From contig NZ_AP019797.1 of the NCBI RefSeq assembly GCF_009936275.1, positions 2,525,890-2,589,889 on the forward strand: 64,000 nucleotides of DNA, read 5' to 3'. Origin of the DNA: Rhodothermus marinus. GTDB taxonomy: Bacteria > Bacteroidota > Rhodothermia > Rhodothermales > Rhodothermaceae. The notes under the pieces are model-generated. The model searched no databases, was not told the origin of the DNA, and worked only from the letters and a program-made list of their open reading frames with translations. Of this stretch, positions 63,951-64,000 are shown piece by piece. The position numbers were made by a program, and so were the translations under genes. Positions within the stretch are counted from its first letter, which is position 1; each line of letters starts with the position of its first letter.

Positions 63951-64000
63951 GGACTGGCCTGACCTGCTGCTTTTGCGCGCATTTTTGCGGCCTGCTCGCG
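63947..64000 (-). CDS. C-terminal end of an unidentified gene
   Basis: Seventeen residues (REQAAKMRAKAAGQASP) precede a stop codon that overlaps the anmK start codon in the ATGA manner. The rest of the gene lies beyond the right edge. Function cannot be told. Confidence 0.5.
   Translation of the reverse strand, partial: REQAAKMRAKAAGQASP

Overview
The window is a high-GC bacterial chromosome segment that looks like a thermophilic member of the Rhodothermota/Bacteroidota, most probably Rhodothermus marinus or a close relative. This is inferred from remembered gene content, not from a search. Supporting signs are a clade II (Sec-type) nitrous oxide reductase cluster, an IleS followed by a DksA-like protein and LspA, a SUF iron-sulfur operon, a SemiSWEET transporter, Bacteroidota-type conserved hypotheticals, and core genes that mostly lack a Shine-Dalgarno sequence.

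Left third (1-24.4 kb): a deoxynucleoside kinase (cut by the window edge) and folK; a SemiSWEET and a succinate-semialdehyde-type dehydrogenase; then the denitrification block. That block has two Rrf2 regulators with Fe-S type cysteines, a cytochrome c lipoprotein, nosZ, nosB, nosD, nosF, nosY and nosL. The order is interrupted between nosY and nosL by an antisense MNT nucleotidyltransferase and the remains of its HEPN partner. Next come a CBS protein, a YjbQ-like protein, sufA (divergent) and the operon sufB-C-D-S-E-T, a large TPR plus sigma-54 activator, a VOC protein, a TPM-domain membrane protein and a zinc-ribbon/TPR protein.

Middle (24.5-51.1 kb): mostly housekeeping. It holds an M1 metallopeptidase, a GspE/PilB ATPase, an acyl-ACP thioesterase between two short-chain dehydrogenases, xseB, an L,D-transpeptidase flanked by two 43-residue membrane ORFs, two tandem signal peptidases I, lepA, lspA, a DksA-like protein, ileS, an S9 peptidase, an isolated nuoH behind a structured leader, rpe, priA and the SRP RNA gene.

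Right part (51.1-64 kb): an accessory island lies between the SRP RNA and yajC. Both ends carry copies of the same dispersed repeat. All its genes run on the minus strand: a decayed SnoaL-like gene cut by a degenerate IS5-type element, a PhnB-type VOC protein followed by an attC-like palindrome, a STAND-type NTPase regulator, and a four-gene operon (methyltransferase, SnoaL-like, haloalkane-dehalogenase-like hydrolase, FAD monooxygenase). Its intact genes have Shine-Dalgarno sequences, unlike the neighbouring core genes, which suggests transfer. This regulator plus four tailoring-type enzymes is the best candidate for an undescribed small-molecule system. Core genes resume with yajC, ribBA, a CsbD protein, thiL and anmK.
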